Shown here: positions 32,634 to 41,549 of the stretch, one piece after another
Layout: the number at the start of each line of letters is the position of its first letter
Position numbering within the stretch: the first letter of the stretch is position 1
Origin: a virus
Virus record (IMG/VR): IMGVR_UViG_3300000228_000016
Coordinates: 1 to 42,306 of that record
Length of the DNA stretch: 42,306 nucleotides
Strand: one strand, 5' to 3'
Notes under the pieces: generated by a model
Seen by the model: only the letters and a program-made list of their open reading frames with translations
What the model was told of the DNA's origin: nothing
The model's database searches: none
Translations under genes and position numbers: made by a program

Positions 32634-32645
32634 TATCTTGCTAAC
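32634..32645 (+). repeat. 12-bp direct repeat, right
   Basis: TATCTTGCTAAC, second copy, 466 bases from the first. It overlaps the likely -35 area of the promoter for the tail hub gene. Confidence 0.6.
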
Positions 32646-32664
32646 GATAGATATTTAATATAAT
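32638..32664 (+). promoter_or_regulatory. Probable promoter of tail-tip operon
   Basis: TTGCTA (32638-32643) with TATAAT at 32659-32664 (15-base spacer, slightly short); a second TATAAT is at 32672-32677. The copy 2 of TAATTCTGACAAAGGTTT follows at 32687-32704. Confidence 0.4.
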
Positions 32665-32686
32665 ATAGAGATATAATATATATACG

Positions 32687-32704
32687 TAATTCTGACAAAG
32701 GTTT
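32687..32704 (+). repeat. 18-base repeat TAATTCTGACAAAGGTTT, copy 2
   Basis: Exact match to 22371-22388. Here AAAGG (32697-32701) is the only ribosome-site-like sequence for the ATG at 32717, at a long spacing. Confidence 0.6.
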
Positions 32705-32716
32705 ATAAATTAATTA

Positions 32717-35700
32717 ATGCCTTGGCAAGTTCTCTATTCTACAAGTGATTTAATCTTTAAGAATATAACAAGATTCTGCAAAGAATTATCATGGTCAAGA
32801 AATACAGATCAAAATATACTTACTTTTAATTTAATCCTTGAAGTGCCTAAGTTTAACAATGAAAAAGTTTTTTTAAAGTCAAGTGATAATATAATAGTTA
32901 TCAGAGATGATTCATACAATCAAATTATCCTTAATGGAAAAGTTAGAAAGCCTAGTATTAAGCCTATTAAATGGAATCCTTCAACATCTAAATGGGATAA
33001 AATTTATACTTTAACTATTAGAGAAAAAGATTTTTCTAAAAAGCCTATTTCTAAAACTTACATAAACACCACTATTTCAGAAATTATCCAAGATATTTTA
33101 ACATATTACTGTTTTAATCTTGGAGGGATAAAAAAGAACGGAGAAGTTTTAGAGCCGTTTATTATGCTGTGTGCTAATCAAAGTGTAGATTATTACGAGA
33201 TCAACGATAAGCGACCACTAGAGAGCATTAAAGATTTATTAGATATGTTTATGTATTCTTTAAAATTAAGACATCACAGCGAAGCAGACAATACATATAC
33301 AGCAATAACTTATACACAGTTAATAATCCTAGATTCAAGCGGTGAGATAGCTCCTCCAGAATTTTATATAAATGATGAAATTTTAAGAAAAGGTGAAATA
33401 TATAATTATGATTATCAGATATTACCTAATCAGAGAAAATATTTAAAAGCTTGGGGATTACCTGAGTATTCTTTTAGTGAAGACGATATCATAAATTACT
33501 TAACTTTAAACGCAAAGGTACTACATGAAGGAAACACTGAAACATTAGAGAGATACGAAGCCACTGCTACGGAATATACTCCAAACTATACAATAAGTTA
33601 TGCGGCAAGAGAAATAGCTTATGTCTGTAACAACCCTGTAATTATTAATATTACTGAAATATTATCATCAACAGAATTTTATATAAGTAAGTTCAACATT
33701 TGGGCTTTTGAAGTAGATTATGTAATCAGATTAACTAATGGAATAGACCAAGACTTTAGGAAAATAACAGCTATTAATACAACTACAGGGAAAATAACAA
33801 TAGATATTACTTTAACTTTTACCCTAGCAGTAAACGATGCTTTAGAGTTAGTAAACAATTTAACTTTATATCTTGATAATCAAGTATCTTATCAAGAAAG
33901 TGGTGTTGTTATTGATACTAAAGTTTCTAAGGAAGCCAAAGTCAAGTTTTTAAAAAGAAGTATTCCAAATGTTGGATCACGTTTTACAGTCTGGTACTCA
34001 AGAGTTCAGGAATATTTAGAATCTCACGAAGACCAAGAAAGTATTGAAAAGTATGATTTAAAGCATTATACAAAAGAACTGGAAAGTATATTAACCAAAG
34101 AGCAAATTAGACAAGTAATGTTAGCAATTCAACAGAAAGAGCCTAATGTGGAAGTTATTATCTCTTGTTTTATCCCAAGCATTACACCTCCTGAGATACA
34201 TTGGTCAGTTCCAACTCAAATAGATGATGATATAAACAAAAATCTTAGAATAACAAATATTGAAAGTAAATATTTAGGATTTTCTCGTGGTAAAGATATA
34301 GTAGAATATATCATTACTTTATCGGATAGAAAATTTGATTTTAATTCAGTAATAAAGGCTATAGAAAAAAAAGCTAAGGATAAACTTGTTAAATTATCTG
34401 CTCCACCTAATTTACTTCAAGTAGTCAATGATAAAATTTCTATAATAGATACTGTGGAAGTTACTTTAAATAAGACATCTATTGCCCCTGTAGCTTTACC
34501 TGCTACACTTATCTCAAACGTAGGATTTACAGCTAATTTAGAACATGCAGAAGGGGCAACATCATATATTATTCGTGTTTATCAAGATGACGATTTTAAT
34601 AACACAGTAGTCGGTTATACAGATTATGAAATTGGATATAAAACATCTCATTTAGTAAATAATAGTAAAGTAGCAGAAGCAATCGAACCAATTAAATATG
34701 TATTTAGAGCTAAAAATGGGAATGTGTTATCAACATGGTCAAATCCTATTGAAGTTCCTAAAACGTATGATAGATATTACTTCGCAGCTCCGAAAGATAG
34801 AGGTTACACGAACATTTGGAGCTGTAGGACTGATGGGTCTGATATGCAAAAATTGAGCTATTTTGATTTCGCAAGAAGACCTTTCTATTTATCTGTATCA
34901 CAAACCCACGATATAATTACATATACAAATATAGCGGGTTCTGCTGATGAATTTGGAACATTACAAGTAAGATTTAATAATAAAATATTCAGTGATGAAA
35001 AATATACAAATGTAGAATATGGATCTAATGCAAGGGGTAAATCACCTATTTGCGTTCTTGAAGATAATATTTATTCTGTAAAAAAGAGTTTAGATTATAA
35101 TTATAATATTATACAGAAATATAATGTAACAACAAATACCACGGCTACATTAAAGACACTAGCAGGGTTTGACTCGGTACAGCATATAGCTGTTTCTCCA
35201 AATCAACGATATTTAATAATAGCTTATCAAGCAACTACTTCTGATATTTGTATATTTGATTTAGTAAGCAATACTCAAGAAATCAGAACAAATAAATGGG
35301 GTAAAATCGCCTTTTTTGGCAACAATGATGATTTTATATTATGTAATAATGCGGGTGGACCAACTACTACTAGAAATAAAATTAGTAATCCGTCTTTTTA
35401 TACTAGCATTAGTTTATCGCCAAAATCTTGTTTTGTCTGCCAAATCATTAGTAATGATACAGAGTATTTAACTATAGAACTAGGCGGTGGAACATGGATA
35501 GGTAGATATAATACAAGCACTTTAGCACAGATAAGTTTAATCAAAGTATCAGACAGCCAAGACACAAATTATAATTTTAATCATGTAGAAATGGCATTAT
35601 CTTCACCACTTTCATTTGAAAGTCAGTTCCCTGAAAGTATATATGTAGATGATGAAACAACTGATTTAGATTATGGCTATATCTTCGATCCACAGTACAA

Positions 35701-36409
35701 AGATGATTTCACAGATTATTCATTTCAAAACCAAAAAGGGATATTTTATGCAGAAAATGGAAACACTAATTTAGATCATCCACATTTCGACAAAGATGAT
35801 AATGATAAATGGTATATAGATTTTAATAGACCTTATCCTACCGTTTTTGTTGTTCCTGATGGAAGTTATGAATTAGGATCTAACTCTACTATCACAATGG
35901 AATTAGATAAAAATAATACAGGTACACAGACAATTATTTGTAAATGGTGGGATAACGCAAGTAATGGTTTAAATTCATCTCTATTAGTAAGCTATGTTGG
36001 TGATGAATTGAACGTGATTTATCAAGATTCAAGATTTGCAACTGATTTAAACGATAGATATTTATTTGTAAAAATTCCTTTTATGGGCTTTTCAGGATCT
36101 CAAATAGTATCAGTAAGCCTAGATTGCAATAGTGCTGGAACTCCTATCATTAATGTAGTTCAGAATCAAACAACTAAATCATATTCACTATATGCTGATG
36201 GTACATTTGGAAGGTTTGATATTCAATCTGTTTACAACACGCCTAATAGAATGGCAATAGGACATAGATTAGAATTAAGAGACACACCAAACAGCGAAGA
36301 TTGGGCTGGAAATCAATTTACAGGAAAGCTAAAAGGATTAGCTATTATAAAGCAGTCATTGTCAGATGCTCAGATAAAAGAAATTCACAGACTAAAAGGA
36401 TATGAATAA
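32717..36409 (+). CDS. Tail hub/tip protein with FN3-like, beta-propeller and LamG-like domains
   Basis: 1230 aa. Residues 1 to about 550 look like a phage tail hub: beta-rich, with TYINTTISEIIQDIL and a late helical LTKEQIRQVMLAIQ. A fibronectin III-like segment follows (about 560-680). A propeller-like region at about 680-960 has TolB/WD-type repeats such as NIWSCRTDGSDMQKLS and HIAVSPNQRYLIIAY. A C-terminal LamG/concanavalin-like domain (about 1030-1225) ends FTGKLKGLAIIKQSLSDAQIKEIH. The outer domains probably bind host surface sugars or proteins. No close ribosome site stands ahead of ATG 32717. Confidence 0.8.
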   Translation: MPWQVLYSTSDLIFKNITRFCKELSWSRNTDQNILTFNLILEVPKFNNEKVFLKSSDNIIVIRDDSYNQIILNGKVRKPSIKPIKWNPSTSKWDKIYTLTIREKDFSKKPISKTYINTTISEIIQDILTYYCFNLGGIKKNGEVLEPFIMLCANQSVDYYEINDKRPLESIKDLLDMFMYSLKLRHHSEADNTYTAITYTQLIILDSSGEIAPPEFYINDEILRKGEIYNYDYQILPNQRKYLKAWGLPEYSFSEDDIINYLTLNAKVLHEGNTETLERYEATATEYTPNYTISYAAREIAYVCNNPVIINITEILSSTEFYISKFNIWAFEVDYVIRLTNGIDQDFRKITAINTTTGKITIDITLTFTLAVNDALELVNNLTLYLDNQVSYQESGVVIDTKVSKEAKVKFLKRSIPNVGSRFTVWYSRVQEYLESHEDQESIEKYDLKHYTKELESILTKEQIRQVMLAIQQKEPNVEVIISCFIPSITPPEIHWSVPTQIDDDINKNLRITNIESKYLGFSRGKDIVEYIITLSDRKFDFNSVIKAIEKKAKDKLVKLSAPPNLLQVVNDKISIIDTVEVTLNKTSIAPVALPATLISNVGFTANLEHAEGATSYIIRVYQDDDFNNTVVGYTDYEIGYKTSHLVNNSKVAEAIEPIKYVFRAKNGNVLSTWSNPIEVPKTYDRYYFAAPKDRGYTNIWSCRTDGSDMQKLSYFDFARRPFYLSVSQTHDIITYTNIAGSADEFGTLQVRFNNKIFSDEKYTNVEYGSNARGKSPICVLEDNIYSVKKSLDYNYNIIQKYNVTTNTTATLKTLAGFDSVQHIAVSPNQRYLIIAYQATTSDICIFDLVSNTQEIRTNKWGKIAFFGNNDDFILCNNAGGPTTTRNKISNPSFYTSISLSPKSCFVCQIISNDTEYLTIELGGGTWIGRYNTSTLAQISLIKVSDSQDTNYNFNHVEMALSSPLSFESQFPESIYVDDETTDLDYGYIFDPQYKDDFTDYSFQNQKGIFYAENGNTNLDHPHFDKDDNDKWYIDFNRPYPTVFVVPDGSYELGSNSTITMELDKNNTGTQTIICKWWDNASNGLNSSLLVSYVGDELNVIYQDSRFATDLNDRYLFVKIPFMGFSGSQIVSVSLDCNSAGTPIINVVQNQTTKSYSLYADGTFGRFDIQSVYNTPNRMAIGHRLELRDTPNSEDWAGNQFTGKLKGLAIIKQSLSDAQIKEIHRLKGYE

Positions 36410-37197
36410 TGATAGAAATAATAGAAAAAAAAGATACAAGTCAGATAGATGGAATAGTTAAAACTACTAAGCTAAATTTTCAAGGTTGCATAAATATCAA
36501 CTGTCCTCTTTTATATAAATGTAGTAATCAAAACCCTATTGATATTTACTGTAAATTTGGGAATGATAAATCACCTATTAAAGTTTCTTATACAGATCCA
36601 TCGCATGAGGAATATTTAGAAAACGGATACTTTCATAATACTACTCCAACAGAATTAAAAACATCTATGATAGAACTATTATTTGGTTTAACTACTCCAA
36701 ACTTAAAAGTAAATTATGTTGCTTTATCAAGTGCTTATGATGAAAGTAATATCTTTAATAATGAACTTACTAGAAAAGCCCCTACTACAGCAGTGAATGG
36801 AAACTCAGGTACAAGTACTGTTAACTTTACTTTAGCAGAAGCTAATAATAAAAGAGCAATAATTCAAGCAAGTCCTAGCCCTACTTCAAAGATTTTTACT
36901 GTGGATGATTCAGCAGGATTCATAGAAGGTGATTTTTTAAATATATTTGTAGCAAGTTCTAGTAAATTTTTTGAAGCAAAACTTTTAGACATAACAGGTA
37001 ATCAGCTAACAATAGATAGGGATATAGCAGTACCTAGTGTTAATGATTACGTCCAACAAATTACAAGATTTATAATCTTAATAGCAAATGGTACTGAAAG
37101 TCCTGCTACTGGAACAAAAGTGTCTATTGCTAAAAATACCATACATAAAAGCTCTGCTGATAATTTAAACATTGTTCATAATATTGTAATTAATTAA
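36409..37197 (+). CDS. Tail-tip structural protein, hypothetical
   Basis: 262 aa, TAATG overlap with the hub gene. N-terminal third has four Cys (INCPLLYKC and others) that could bind metal; the rest is beta-rich, with a Ser/Thr-rich VNGNSGTSTVNFTL. Position between hub and fibre gives the call; no family recognised. Confidence 0.65.
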   Translation: MIEIIEKKDTSQIDGIVKTTKLNFQGCININCPLLYKCSNQNPIDIYCKFGNDKSPIKVSYTDPSHEEYLENGYFHNTTPTELKTSMIELLFGLTTPNLKVNYVALSSAYDESNIFNNELTRKAPTTAVNGNSGTSTVNFTLAEANNKRAIIQASPSPTSKIFTVDDSAGFIEGDFLNIFVASSSKFFEAKLLDITGNQLTIDRDIAVPSVNDYVQQITRFIILIANGTESPATGTKVSIAKNTIHKSSADNLNIVHNIVIN

Positions 37198-37204
37198 GGA
37201 AAAT

Positions 37205-38536
37205 ATGATAAATAAATCTTTACCTATCTTATCCCCTAACTTTCTTGATGGATTTGGTAATCCTAAATGGAGTGAACTGGTTGTATTTAATCAACAAGTT
37301 AAAAATGTTTTATATATGTTAAACGACAACGGTGCAGGTTATGAGGAACTAGAAGAAAGACACTCAGTAACAGAGATTGACGCTGATTATAATATATCAA
37401 GAACCGATAGAATAATATCTTGCAAACAAACTGGAGCATTAGAGCTAACTTTACCCCTTACAGCGAAATTAGCAATAGGAGACTGGTTCTTAATAGTAGA
37501 TACTGACAATCAAGCATTAACTAACAATATTACTTTACTTGTTAATGGAAACACCGTAAACACAATAGGAACAGATATTGTATTAAATAAAGACGGCAGT
37601 TATTTAAGTATAATTTATCTAGGCTCAGGAAAATTTTTAAATACAAATAGTATTTTGCTTAATTCGGACAATTTATGGACTGGCACAAATGATTTTGATA
37701 GTATAGATACACAAACAATTAATCCTAGTGGTGCATTAAGTATCGGAGCTGATGATTCAGGAAATACAGTTGTAAATATTGGCAACAGTGCAAATACTGG
37801 TAGTACAGCAGCAATTAATTTTCATTTCGGAATAGGTTCTAGCCAAACGTATAATACTCAATTAATCGCTTACGCAAATGAGAAAATGGCTTTATTCAAT
37901 GCCTCTAAATTCCTAATTGATTTCGGGGACGCATATACTAGCTTTAATAATCCCATTTACCCAGCTACTGATAATGCTTTCACGCTAGGTAGCGCTTTAC
38001 TAAGATTTACAGATATTTACGCCACTAACGGCACTATCAATACATCCGATGAAAATTTAAAGGATAATGTCAATCCTTCTGAATTAGGTCTTGATTTTTT
38101 AATGTCACTGAAACCTAAATCTTATAAATGGAAAGATCAACCTGCTTTTACTAAAAAAGAATTGAAACTAATTGAGACTAAAAATAAAAAAGGTGAAGTT
38201 GCTTACATAGTAAAAGAGATGCTAACAGAGCAACCTGAGCAAAAATTCAAAAGGCTTCATAGAGGTTTATTAGTCCAAGATGTCTTGTCATCAATGAAAG
38301 AATTTAATATATCTACCAACAATTTTGGGGGATATGTATTTGATCCGATAGCTAAAAGAGGAGGGTTAAGGTACGATCAATTTATACCCGTAACAATAAC
38401 ATCCATCCAAGAGCAACAAGGCATAATTAAAGATTTGAAAATAGAGATAAAGAATCTAAAGACACAATCCCAAGATCAACAATCACAAATAGATGATTTA
38501 AAAGCAATGGTACAAAGTTTAATAGAAAGAGCCTAA
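37205..38536 (+). CDS. Tail fibre with C-terminal S74 self-cleaving chaperone
   Basis: 443 aa. After an N-terminal attachment region and a beta-rich shaft, the sequence INTSDENLKD marks the start of the intramolecular chaperone (peptidase S74). Catalytic Ser281 and Lys286 are present. The rest is the usual chaperone fold, including LMSLKPKSYKWKD and GLLVQDV, and a coiled-coil end. The chaperone trimerises the fibre and cuts itself off, leaving a mature fibre of about 280 aa. Receptor binding is inferred. AAGGAAAAT ahead of ATG 37205. Confidence 0.9.
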   Translation: MINKSLPILSPNFLDGFGNPKWSELVVFNQQVKNVLYMLNDNGAGYEELEERHSVTEIDADYNISRTDRIISCKQTGALELTLPLTAKLAIGDWFLIVDTDNQALTNNITLLVNGNTVNTIGTDIVLNKDGSYLSIIYLGSGKFLNTNSILLNSDNLWTGTNDFDSIDTQTINPSGALSIGADDSGNTVVNIGNSANTGSTAAINFHFGIGSSQTYNTQLIAYANEKMALFNASKFLIDFGDAYTSFNNPIYPATDNAFTLGSALLRFTDIYATNGTINTSDENLKDNVNPSELGLDFLMSLKPKSYKWKDQPAFTKKELKLIETKNKKGEVAYIVKEMLTEQPEQKFKRLHRGLLVQDVLSSMKEFNISTNNFGGYVFDPIAKRGGLRYDQFIPVTITSIQEQQGIIKDLKIEIKNLKTQSQDQQSQIDDLKAMVQSLIERA

Positions 38537-38610
38537 TGATAAAAAGATTTTTTTTGATAATAAAAACATTATACAGATTTTTCACAGGTCAATCTGTATT
38601 TAAAAAGTAA
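38536..38610 (+). CDS. Tiny cationic hydrophobic peptide, 24 aa
   Basis: ATG overlaps the fibre stop (TAATG). MIKRFFLIIKTLYRFFTG and a KK end form an amphipathic cationic helix. A hairpin (38571-38579/38591-38599) is inside it. It may be a small lysis peptide beside the endolysin, or not translated. Confidence 0.35.
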   Translation: MIKRFFLIIKTLYRFFTGQSVFKK

Positions 38611-38623
38611 AAAGGAAAATAAT

Positions 38624-39250
38624 ATGAGTAAACAAATAATAGTAAGAGATATAAGTAAAGATCCATTTGGTTCTTTTATGCAAAACAAAGTTAAATTTCA
38701 ATACATTTCTGAAAATGAAAGCCGTAGGGAATTTTACGATAATGAAAAACACATAGTTAACCATTGGAGTGCAGGAAGAAGGAATCAGTTATGGGATGGA
38801 TACCACTTTAATATCACTGAAATAAACGATCAAATTTTTGTATTTAAAACTTTGAAACGTAAAGAGAAAGGTCAACATCTGTGGGGAAGAAATACTGGCT
38901 GTATAGGAAACTCTATTTGCTCAATGTTCGAGGGAGATAAGCCTACTGATGGGATGATTGATACTTTAGCACTACTTAACGCAGAGCAATGTGCATGGTA
39001 TGGATTGAATCCAGAAGGAACTATTTTATTACCAAAGAAAAAAGTTATTGAAGGAAAATTAGTAACTATTGCAGGGAATATTAACGCCCCAATTATTGCA
39101 GATCACAAACATTTTTCTGATATCGAATATCCAAGTCAGCGAATTGATATAGGTGTTTACATGATTACAGTAAAAAGAAAAGCTATCCAATATTTAAAAG
39201 AATTAAAAGATGGTAAAAGGCAATTTCTTTTTAAAGAAATAATAAAGTAA
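38624..39250 (+). CDS. Endolysin: N-acetylmuramoyl-L-alanine amidase (Amidase_2/PGRP-like)
   Basis: 208 aa. HWSAG with His47, the first zinc ligand, then YHFNI (60-64) and HLWGRNTGCIGNSIC (85-99), a region typical of the amidase_2 fold. ADHKHFS follows (His161 or His163), then RIDIGVY with Asp175 in the position of the last metal ligand in this branch. It cleaves peptidoglycan between MurNAc and L-Ala at lysis. No signal peptide, so a holin or similar is needed. AAAGGA at 38611-38616 before ATG 38624. Confidence 0.83.
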   Translation: MSKQIIVRDISKDPFGSFMQNKVKFQYISENESRREFYDNEKHIVNHWSAGRRNQLWDGYHFNITEINDQIFVFKTLKRKEKGQHLWGRNTGCIGNSICSMFEGDKPTDGMIDTLALLNAEQCAWYGLNPEGTILLPKKKVIEGKLVTIAGNINAPIIADHKHFSDIEYPSQRIDIGVYMITVKRKAIQYLKELKDGKRQFLFKEIIK

Positions 39251-39261
39251 GAAAAAACAAC

Positions 39262-39292
39262 TTGATATTATTTGTTTTTAAATTAATATCAA
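39262..39292. repeat. Inverted repeat between endolysin and receiver gene
   Basis: TTGATATTA (39262-39270) and TAATATCAA (39284-39292), loop of 13 with a T-run inside it. Possible weak terminator or operator. Confidence 0.4.
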
Positions 39293-39324
39293 TACAATAA
39301 TAAATAATAGGGAATTTCTAAATT

Positions 39325-39957
39325 TTGGCTTTAACTGGAAAAAATATAATATTAGTTGATGATGATTCAATAATACAGGTAATGATTAAGCAAATTCTAA
39401 TAATGCTTAATTGTGATGATTACGAGGTATGTAAAAGTGTTGAAGATGCAATTTTAAAATGTGAAGGTACAACATTTGACTTTGTAATCCTAGATATAAA
39501 TTTTCATGGAACAATGGCAGCAGAATATCAGCCACAGAAATCTGGAATAGATATGATTAAGTATTTATATCAAAAAAAAAGACCTGTTCCTGTTTTAGTT
39601 TTCGCTTCTGATATAGATAGCTCTAGTTTTGATTTATTCAGATACGAAAATAATCATTTGACAATATGTTATTTAGAGAAACCATCTAGTCAGATTGAAA
39701 TATCAAAAGCCATAAAAAATTGTTTAGAAATCCATTCTTGCAAAGATTTAAGAGAAGTAAAATTTCCTTTAATGGCTAAGTCTATGGAGGATTTAAAAAA
39801 AGAAATAGAGGAAATGAAGGAAACCACTATTAAAAATATAGCTGAAAATATTTTTATAGAGTTTCTCTCAACCAACAGAGCTAAAATAATAACTGCATTA
39901 GGAGCAATAAGTGCAGGTCTATTTACTTATTATATGACTATATTAAAAACTACTTAA
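39325..39957 (+). CDS. Response-regulator receiver domain with C-terminal membrane segment
   Basis: 210 aa. Residues 5-130 form a complete receiver: acidic pocket VDDD (11-14), phosphoacceptor Asp57 in FVILDINF, Ser95 in VFAS and Lys119 in LEKP. No DNA-binding output domain follows; instead a coiled coil (153-172) and one membrane helix (about 186-206, ITALGAISAGLFTYYM). TTG start at 39325, because the next ATG would remove the acidic pocket; AGGG at 39309-39312. It follows the endolysin, where a holin is expected. A phosphorylation-gated membrane protein, perhaps a regulated holin, is an attractive but unproven idea. Convergent with the ParB-like gene; the stops overlap. Confidence 0.83.
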   Translation: MALTGKNIILVDDDSIIQVMIKQILIMLNCDDYEVCKSVEDAILKCEGTTFDFVILDINFHGTMAAEYQPQKSGIDMIKYLYQKKRPVPVLVFASDIDSSSFDLFRYENNHLTICYLEKPSSQIEISKAIKNCLEIHSCKDLREVKFPLMAKSMEDLKKEIEEMKETTIKNIAENIFIEFLSTNRAKIITALGAISAGLFTYYMTILKTT

Positions 39958-41018
39958 ACCTCTGTAACTATTAAGCTTTCAATTTCCATTAATAACTCTA
40001 TATCTTGAATTGCTTCTACCATTGCTATTACTTTAACTTTATAGTTTTTGAAAAATTCTGTTTGTTCTGCAGGTAAAACTTCATTATTAAATACATATTC
40101 TTCCTGCGGTTTACTACTAAAAAGAAAATCCATTTGTTCAAATTTTTCAGCAGTAAAAGGCAATATTTTTAATTCAGAATCAAAATCTTTATACTCAAGT
40201 TTTTTTATATTCTCATTATCTTTTATTTTTTCTCTAAGATCATTTACTTGGAGTGTTATTAATTCTTCCTGTTGGTCAATATCCATTTTTGATAATTTAA
40301 AAGCTGTATTTATAGATATTTCATTATTACTAACTTTTTTGATAACATCAGGTATAGCATTTTTTTCTATACTTTCTATTCTATGTATAGTATCATGTGA
40401 AATATCAGCTATTTTAGCCAGTTCTTTTTTAGTATCAATAGGAGTAATCGTTCCCTTTTTACCTTGATTTAATTTTGCTTTTTGAGAAACAAGCTTTTTT
40501 AATTGAAGTGCATATTTACCACGTTCATATACAGTTAAATTTCTTCTTTCCAACTGGTGTTTAATGATAAATATTTTTACGTCTTCTTCAGTATCAAAAA
40601 ACTCAATATGTATAAAGCATGGTATTTTTAATTCTGTACAAATTTGATGTCTGTTATGACCATCTACTAAAAAATATCTATCTTGACTTCTCCAGACAAC
40701 TAAGGGAGTTATACAACCTCTTTCTTCTATATCTTTTCTTAATCCATCGTGTTCATCTTTGGATTGTCTTCTTAGTAAATTTTTGAAAGGAGGATAAATA
40801 TAAATTTCTTTATCTTTCCAAGGCTCAATAGTTATAAATTCATTGTCATTTTCTTTTTTAATTTGCCTACTGGGTATATACTCGCTGTGATTAAAAGTTT
40901 TTAGTTCTTGTCTTTTTTCTTCTTCTTCTTTAAAGATGTCTAACTTTGACTTATTAAAATAACTGTTATTATTATTAAAACTTTCTTTACTTGGTCTTTC
41001 ATTCTTATATGTTGACAT
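39954..41018 (-). CDS. ParB-like DNA-binding protein (ParB/Srx domain plus HTH)
   Basis: 354 aa. A low-complexity Asn/Lys-rich N-terminus, then a ParB/Srx-like domain at about 75-185 (LRKDIEERGCITPLVVW, FLVDGHNRHQIC), and a helix-turn-helix (KKELAKIADISHDTIHRIESI, about 195-218). Helical C-terminus. It has DGHNR where partition ParB proteins have GERR, so CTP-dependent clamp function is uncertain; plasmid and phage regulators of this type exist. No ParA gene in the window. The palindrome AATAACNGTTATT occurs in its upstream region and inside its first codons as a 25-base inverted repeat, so autoregulation is likely. Confidence 0.82.
   Translation of the reverse strand: MSTYKNERPSKESFNNNNSYFNKSKLDIFKEEEEKRQELKTFNHSEYIPSRQIKKENDNEFITIEPWKDKEIYIYPPFKNLLRRQSKDEHDGLRKDIEERGCITPLVVWRSQDRYFLVDGHNRHQICTELKIPCFIHIEFFDTEEDVKIFIIKHQLERRNLTVYERGKYALQLKKLVSQKAKLNQGKKGTITPIDTKKELAKIADISHDTIHRIESIEKNAIPDVIKKVSNNEISINTAFKLSKMDIDQQEELITLQVNDLREKIKDNENIKKLEYKDFDSELKILPFTAEKFEQMDFLFSSKPQEEYVFNNEVLPAEQTEFFKNYKVKVIAMVEAIQDIELLMEIESLIVTEV
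40949..40973 (-). promoter_or_regulatory. Palindromic site within the start of the ParB-like gene
   Basis: Holds AATAACTGTTATT (40958-40970). All 25 bases are the reverse complement of 41055-41079. Here they encode part of the Asn-rich N-terminus, so coding sequence and binding site may overlap. Confidence 0.6.
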
Positions 41019-41054
41019 TTTGTTTACCTATTTCTCAAATTAACTACTATATAA

Positions 41055-41079
41055 AATAATAACAGTTATTTTAATAAGT
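41055..41079 (+). promoter_or_regulatory. Palindromic site upstream of the ParB-like gene
   Basis: Holds AATAACAGTTATT (41058-41070), 25-base inverted match to 40949-40973, 40 bases upstream of the start codon. Good candidate operator or centromere-like site. Confidence 0.6.
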
Positions 41080-41142
41080 AAAATAACTTCACGAAAAATT
41101 TATTATTTTGTAATTTGAAACACTTTAGGTTATGATAAAATT

Positions 41143-41367
41143 GTGATAATATGCACAAATAATAAATTAAGTGAAATATTTAGTAATACAGGCAAAAAAG
41201 ATATGAAATCAGCTATAAAACTTTTTAATAAAAGAACCAGTTCTGAAAAAGCTTACAGAAATCTGTATATTAAAATTTATGATAACAAACCTTTGATAAA
41301 TAACATCTCTCATAGAAAAGATGTTAGACCTAAGAGAATGTATAAAAATTCCTCTAATGCTACATAA
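41143..41367 (+). CDS. Doubtful small basic protein, 74 aa
   Basis: GTG at 41143 has no ribosome site; ATG at 41203, with a weak AGGC upstream, gives 54 aa. Basic, Asn/Lys-rich, no family. Diverges from the ParB-like gene and is followed by a terminator, which supports a real transcript. Confidence 0.4.
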   Translation: MIICTNNKLSEIFSNTGKKDMKSAIKLFNKRTSSEKAYRNLYIKIYDNKPLINNISHRKDVRPKRMYKNSSNAT

Positions 41368-41390
41368 ATAAAGAGATATTTTAACAAGGC

Positions 41391-41420
41391 TAAAAACGAG
41401 CTATATTAACCTCGTTTTTA
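41391..41420. terminator. Bidirectional rho-independent terminator
   Basis: TAAAAACGAG (41391-41400) pairs perfectly with CTCGTTTTTA (41411-41420), loop of 10. T-run on both strands. Separates the rightward small gene from the leftward right-end operon. Confidence 0.8.
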
Positions 41421-41503
41421 ACGTTTCTCAATGCAAAAATAGCATTAATTTGATAAAATAAAAAGTTTAATGGAAATAAAAGTTTAAAATATAGGCTATT
41501 AAT

Positions 41504-41516
41504 ACGTTTCAAACGT
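41504..41516. promoter_or_regulatory. ACGTTT-C-AAACGT palindrome
   Basis: Perfect six-base arms. With the AATAACTGTTATT site at 41550-41562 it makes the 215-base gene-free stretch 41368-41582 look regulatory. Confidence 0.35.
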
Positions 41517-41549
41517 TGCTATATTGATAATTCGGGTTATTGATAAAGA

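Noticed and set aside
40048-40467. Rightward open frame of 139 codons
   Set aside because: Antisense to the ParB-like gene; its Ser/Phe/Ile-rich translation is what the complement of a Lys/Glu/Asn-rich gene gives.
39954-41018. Complete ParAB partition system (phage-plasmid)
   Set aside because: Only a ParB-like protein is present; it lacks the GERR motif and no ParA ATPase is in the window.
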